Source: Streptomyces tardus
GTDB lineage: Bacteria > Actinomycetota > Actinomycetes > Streptomycetales > Streptomycetaceae
Assembly (NCBI RefSeq): GCF_018101125.2
Contig: NZ_JAELVF020000001.1
Location: forward strand, 807,095-871,094
Direction: 5' to 3'
DNA length: 64,000 nt
Numbering within the stretch: the stretch's first letter is position 1; every line of letters starts with the position of its first letter. This document shows positions 61,768-64,000 of the stretch, piece by piece. The notes under the pieces are model-generated. The model searched no databases. It saw nothing but the letters and a program-made list of their open reading frames with translations, and was not told the DNA's origin. The position numbers and the translations under genes were made by a program.

Positions 61768-64000
61768 ATGTCTGCACACACCGCACCCCGGCACCGGGGC
61801 CCCCACCCCCACGCCCGTGAATCGCCCGAGCACCTCCGCCCGCCCGCGGCCCCCGATCCCTCCGCGGCGCCCGACGCCACCCGACCTTCCCCGGCCGGCC
61901 CTGCCCAGAAGCCGTCCCGGACTTCGGCGCCTTCCGACGACAGAGCACCGGACGCCGAGAGGAGCCCTCCGTTGGCTGCTTCGCGACCCGAGCGGCGGCA
62001 CCGGATCCGCCGACGGGCGGACATGTCCCTGCTGGGCGGCATACGCCCTCCCATAGCGGCGCTGTCGGCCCTGCTCCTGGCTCTGGCCGGCACCACCGCG
62101 TTCAGCCTCGGCTCGGTCGAGGACAAGGCGCTGCCCGAAGCCGTCCTCACCTCACAGCAGCACATCGCCGAGGACGCGGCCGTCTCGCTGCGCTCCTCGC
62201 TCGACGAGACCGTGACCGATCTGCGGCGCGTCACCGGCCACTTGAGCTCCGGGCGGCAGATCTCGGCGGACGAGGTGCTCGACGCCGTCGGCGACACCAA
62301 CCAGCGGCGCCGCGGCGCCGCCGTCGTCGAACTGGGCTCCGGCCGTCTGCTGGCGGCACGCGGCGAGACCGTACCGCTGAACTCCTTCGACGCCCGTGAG
62401 CTCGCCGAGCAGGACGAGTGGCGGCCGATGCTCGTCGAACTGGCGGGCGGCGAACACCGGTTGCTCTCCTTCGGCCTGCTGGCCGTGCGCGGACAGGAGC
62501 CGAGGCTCGCCGTCACCACCAACAGCCTCCGGCTGCCGGACAGTTGTGCCGCCGGAGCCGCCGAGAGCGAGGAGAACGCCCGTACGCTCGCCGTCGTCGA
62601 CGAGCACGGCGAAGTGGTGGGGCCCGCCCGAGACCGGGACACCCGCGCCGAACACCGCCGGAACGCCCAGGCGTTCGCGCCGGGGCCGCAGGACACTCAG
62701 GACACGTCCCGGGACCCCCAGGACGCCTCACAGGCCCCGCAGCGCACGTCCCCGGGACCGTCGGAGGCGGTGCCGGGGGCTTCGGCGCCGCGGACGGCAC
62801 ACGCACCCGGGCGGCACCACGACCCCCACGCCGTCACCGCGGTACACGCCGCAGACCGGGCGGACGGGGAGGGCCCGTCGCCGTCCGCGGAGCAACTGGC
62901 CTCCTTCTCGCGGCAGGCGGTGGAACGCACCGCGAGCCACGCGCCGGGCGAGACCGGGACGGCGGTCGGCTTCCCCGGCCCCAGCGGCCATCTGCTGGGC
63001 GAGCGGACCGACGGCGAACGGGGCGACCGCGCGGTCGCCGGCTACGCCCAGCTCACCGCCCCGCCGGACGGCCCGAAGTCGCCGGCCGGTGAACTCGGCC
63101 TGACCGTCGTCGCGATGACCGCCGTCAGCGAGACCGCTTCCGCCGGAATCGACCCGCTGTACGGGCTCTTTGCCGCGGCGGCGCTGCTCGGTGTCGGCGC
63201 ACTGACGATCTGGCTGCTGGTCGGCCTGGTGCAGCGTCCGCTGCTGGGACTGTTCCTGGAGAGCCGCAGGCTCGCCCGCGGCGAACTGAACCGCCCGGTG
63301 GCCGTTGCGCGCTTCGGCGAGGCGGCCCGGGCGGGGCGGGCACTGGAACGTCTGCGCCGCCAACTCCTCGGCGAGCACGACGCAGACGGCTGCCGCGGCG
63401 AGGACGGCCGCCGGGACGCAGACGGCCGCGGCGTGGCCCGGACGCGAATGCCGCGCAGCTGCCCCGGCGCCCGAGCCCTGCTGGTGCTGTGCGGGGTGCT
63501 GATGCTCGTCTGGTGCGCGCCGCTGGCCGCCCTCGTCAACCGGGCCGACACCGACGGCGTACCGCCGCAGTTGGTCAGCGACCAGCGCGATCGCACCGGC
63601 ACCGTGAGCGACCGGGTGCGCCGTGCGCTCAACGAGGGCCACTCCGATCTGGCCTCGATCGCCCGGCTGGTCGACGGTCGTGCACCGCAGAGCCGGTTGG
63701 TGCCGCTGCTGGAGCGCACCATGCACGAGCACCAGCGCTACGAGTCGCTCTACGTGCTCGACGCCCGCGGCAACACCGTGGCGCACACGGGCAGTTCGCC
63801 CAGCCACCCGGCGGGGCGGCGGCCCGCGCAGCGCGGACTGGCCGTGCTCGGCGAGGGCGGCAGGGTGCCGGTCGTCGCCGGCTACGCCCCGGTGGCCGGC
63901 GAGCGGGGCCTGACCGTGGTCGGGGAGTTCCGGATCGCCCATCTGAACGCGCTGCTGACCCAGCCGGGCCTCGGCCAGGTGAGACTGGTCGACGAGACGG
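61768..64000 (+). CDS. membrane sensor protein with two cache-like regions, truncated by window end
   Basis: At least 744 residues; it runs off the window. A Pro/Ala/Arg-rich cytoplasmic lead of about 85 residues precedes a TM (RPPIAALSALLLALAGTTAF). Then comes an extracellular region starting SVEDKALPEAVLTSQQHIAE with a long Asp/Pro/Gln linker, a second TM (LFAAAALLGVGALTIWLLVG), a HAMP-like part, a third TM (ARALLVLCGVLMLVWCAPLA) and a second extracellular cache-like region (YESLYVLDARGNTVAHTG). It is probably a two-component or phosphatase-type sensor. ATG 61768 was chosen as the earliest plausible start; TTG 61972 with GAGAGGAG upstream is the alternative. Confidence 0.65.
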   Translation, partial: MSAHTAPRHRGPHPHARESPEHLRPPAAPDPSAAPDATRPSPAGPAQKPSRTSAPSDDRAPDAERSPPLAASRPERRHRIRRRADMSLLGGIRPPIAALSALLLALAGTTAFSLGSVEDKALPEAVLTSQQHIAEDAAVSLRSSLDETVTDLRRVTGHLSSGRQISADEVLDAVGDTNQRRRGAAVVELGSGRLLAARGETVPLNSFDARELAEQDEWRPMLVELAGGEHRLLSFGLLAVRGQEPRLAVTTNSLRLPDSCAAGAAESEENARTLAVVDEHGEVVGPARDRDTRAEHRRNAQAFAPGPQDTQDTSRDPQDASQAPQRTSPGPSEAVPGASAPRTAHAPGRHHDPHAVTAVHAADRADGEGPSPSAEQLASFSRQAVERTASHAPGETGTAVGFPGPSGHLLGERTDGERGDRAVAGYAQLTAPPDGPKSPAGELGLTVVAMTAVSETASAGIDPLYGLFAAAALLGVGALTIWLLVGLVQRPLLGLFLESRRLARGELNRPVAVARFGEAARAGRALERLRRQLLGEHDADGCRGEDGRRDADGRGVARTRMPRSCPGARALLVLCGVLMLVWCAPLAALVNRADTDGVPPQLVSDQRDRTGTVSDRVRRALNEGHSDLASIARLVDGRAPQSRLVPLLERTMHEHQRYESLYVLDARGNTVAHTGSSPSHPAGRRPAQRGLAVLGEGGRVPVVAGYAPVAGERGLTVVGEFRIAHLNALLTQPGLGQVRLVDET

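Overview
The window looks like a chromosomal segment of a Streptomyces or a very close actinomycete. GC and third-position GC are very high. GTG starts and 4-bp GTGA gene overlaps are common. The gene families are typical of the genus: XRE/DUF397 pairs, SpoIIE-type phosphatase, FO synthase (fbiC), MAB_1171c cassette and Lsr2-tailed SMI1 protein. No rRNA, tRNA or CRISPR array was seen. Layout. (1) 1-7 kb is the tail of an RHS/YD-repeat toxin followed by an array of immunity-type genes and remnants: SUFU, a broken SUKH gene, SUKH-3, a beta-propeller-like protein, a colicin-immunity-like protein, and SMI1 fused to an Lsr2-like DNA-binding tail. The immunity part has visibly lower GC and many decayed pieces, as in polymorphic-toxin islands. 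(2) 7-12 kb has an XRE/DUF397 pair and a gluconate module (gntP, gluconokinase, divergent FadR-type regulator). (3) 11.8-18 kb has a phosphotransferase, an HTH regulator overlapping an MFS exporter, a strongly scrambled stretch (15.1-16.5 kb), and an amidase. (4) 18-24 kb has an L,D-transpeptidase, an ECF-like sigma factor with a membrane partner, and a GH20 hexosaminidase. (5) 24-28.3 kb has a divergent OHCU-decarboxylase-like gene and the sdhCDAB operon, followed by a second scrambled stretch (28.0-29.0 kb). (6) 29-36 kb has secreted phospholipase A2, a secreted serine protease, a MOSC protein, an alpha/beta hydrolase, and a DMT exporter with divergent LysR. (7) 36-43.4 kb has a large SpoIIE/GAF/PAS/HATPase sensor, a peroxiredoxin, a secreted lysozyme-like protein, a DinB protein and RecQ. 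(8) 43.6-47.2 kb is a four-gene PAP2 / MAB_1171c / ImmA-IrrE / XRE cassette of unknown role. (9) 47.4-53.2 kb has CcdA plus a DsbA-like thioredoxin, a second XRE/DUF397 pair and a GPP34 protein. (10) 53.3-64 kb has a D,D-carboxypeptidase with a huge disordered acidic N-terminus, an SGNH hydrolase, fbiC, a putative secreted hydrolase, and a sensor protein running off the end. A main structural observation concerns three places (0.8-1.25, 14.9-16.5 and 28.0-29.0 kb). There, intact genes are joined to direct or inverted copies of neighbouring sequence at short shared words (about 9-16 bp). Examples are a perfect 774-bp palindrome, a 291-bp-arm inverted copy of the sdhB end, a 48-bp inverted copy of the phospholipase gene, and a 107-bp inverted block whose re-inversion restores a HEAT-repeat reading frame. 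I think gap-closing or assembly artefact is the most economical explanation, but real inversion cannot be excluded from sequence alone. Genes touching these places should be treated with caution.
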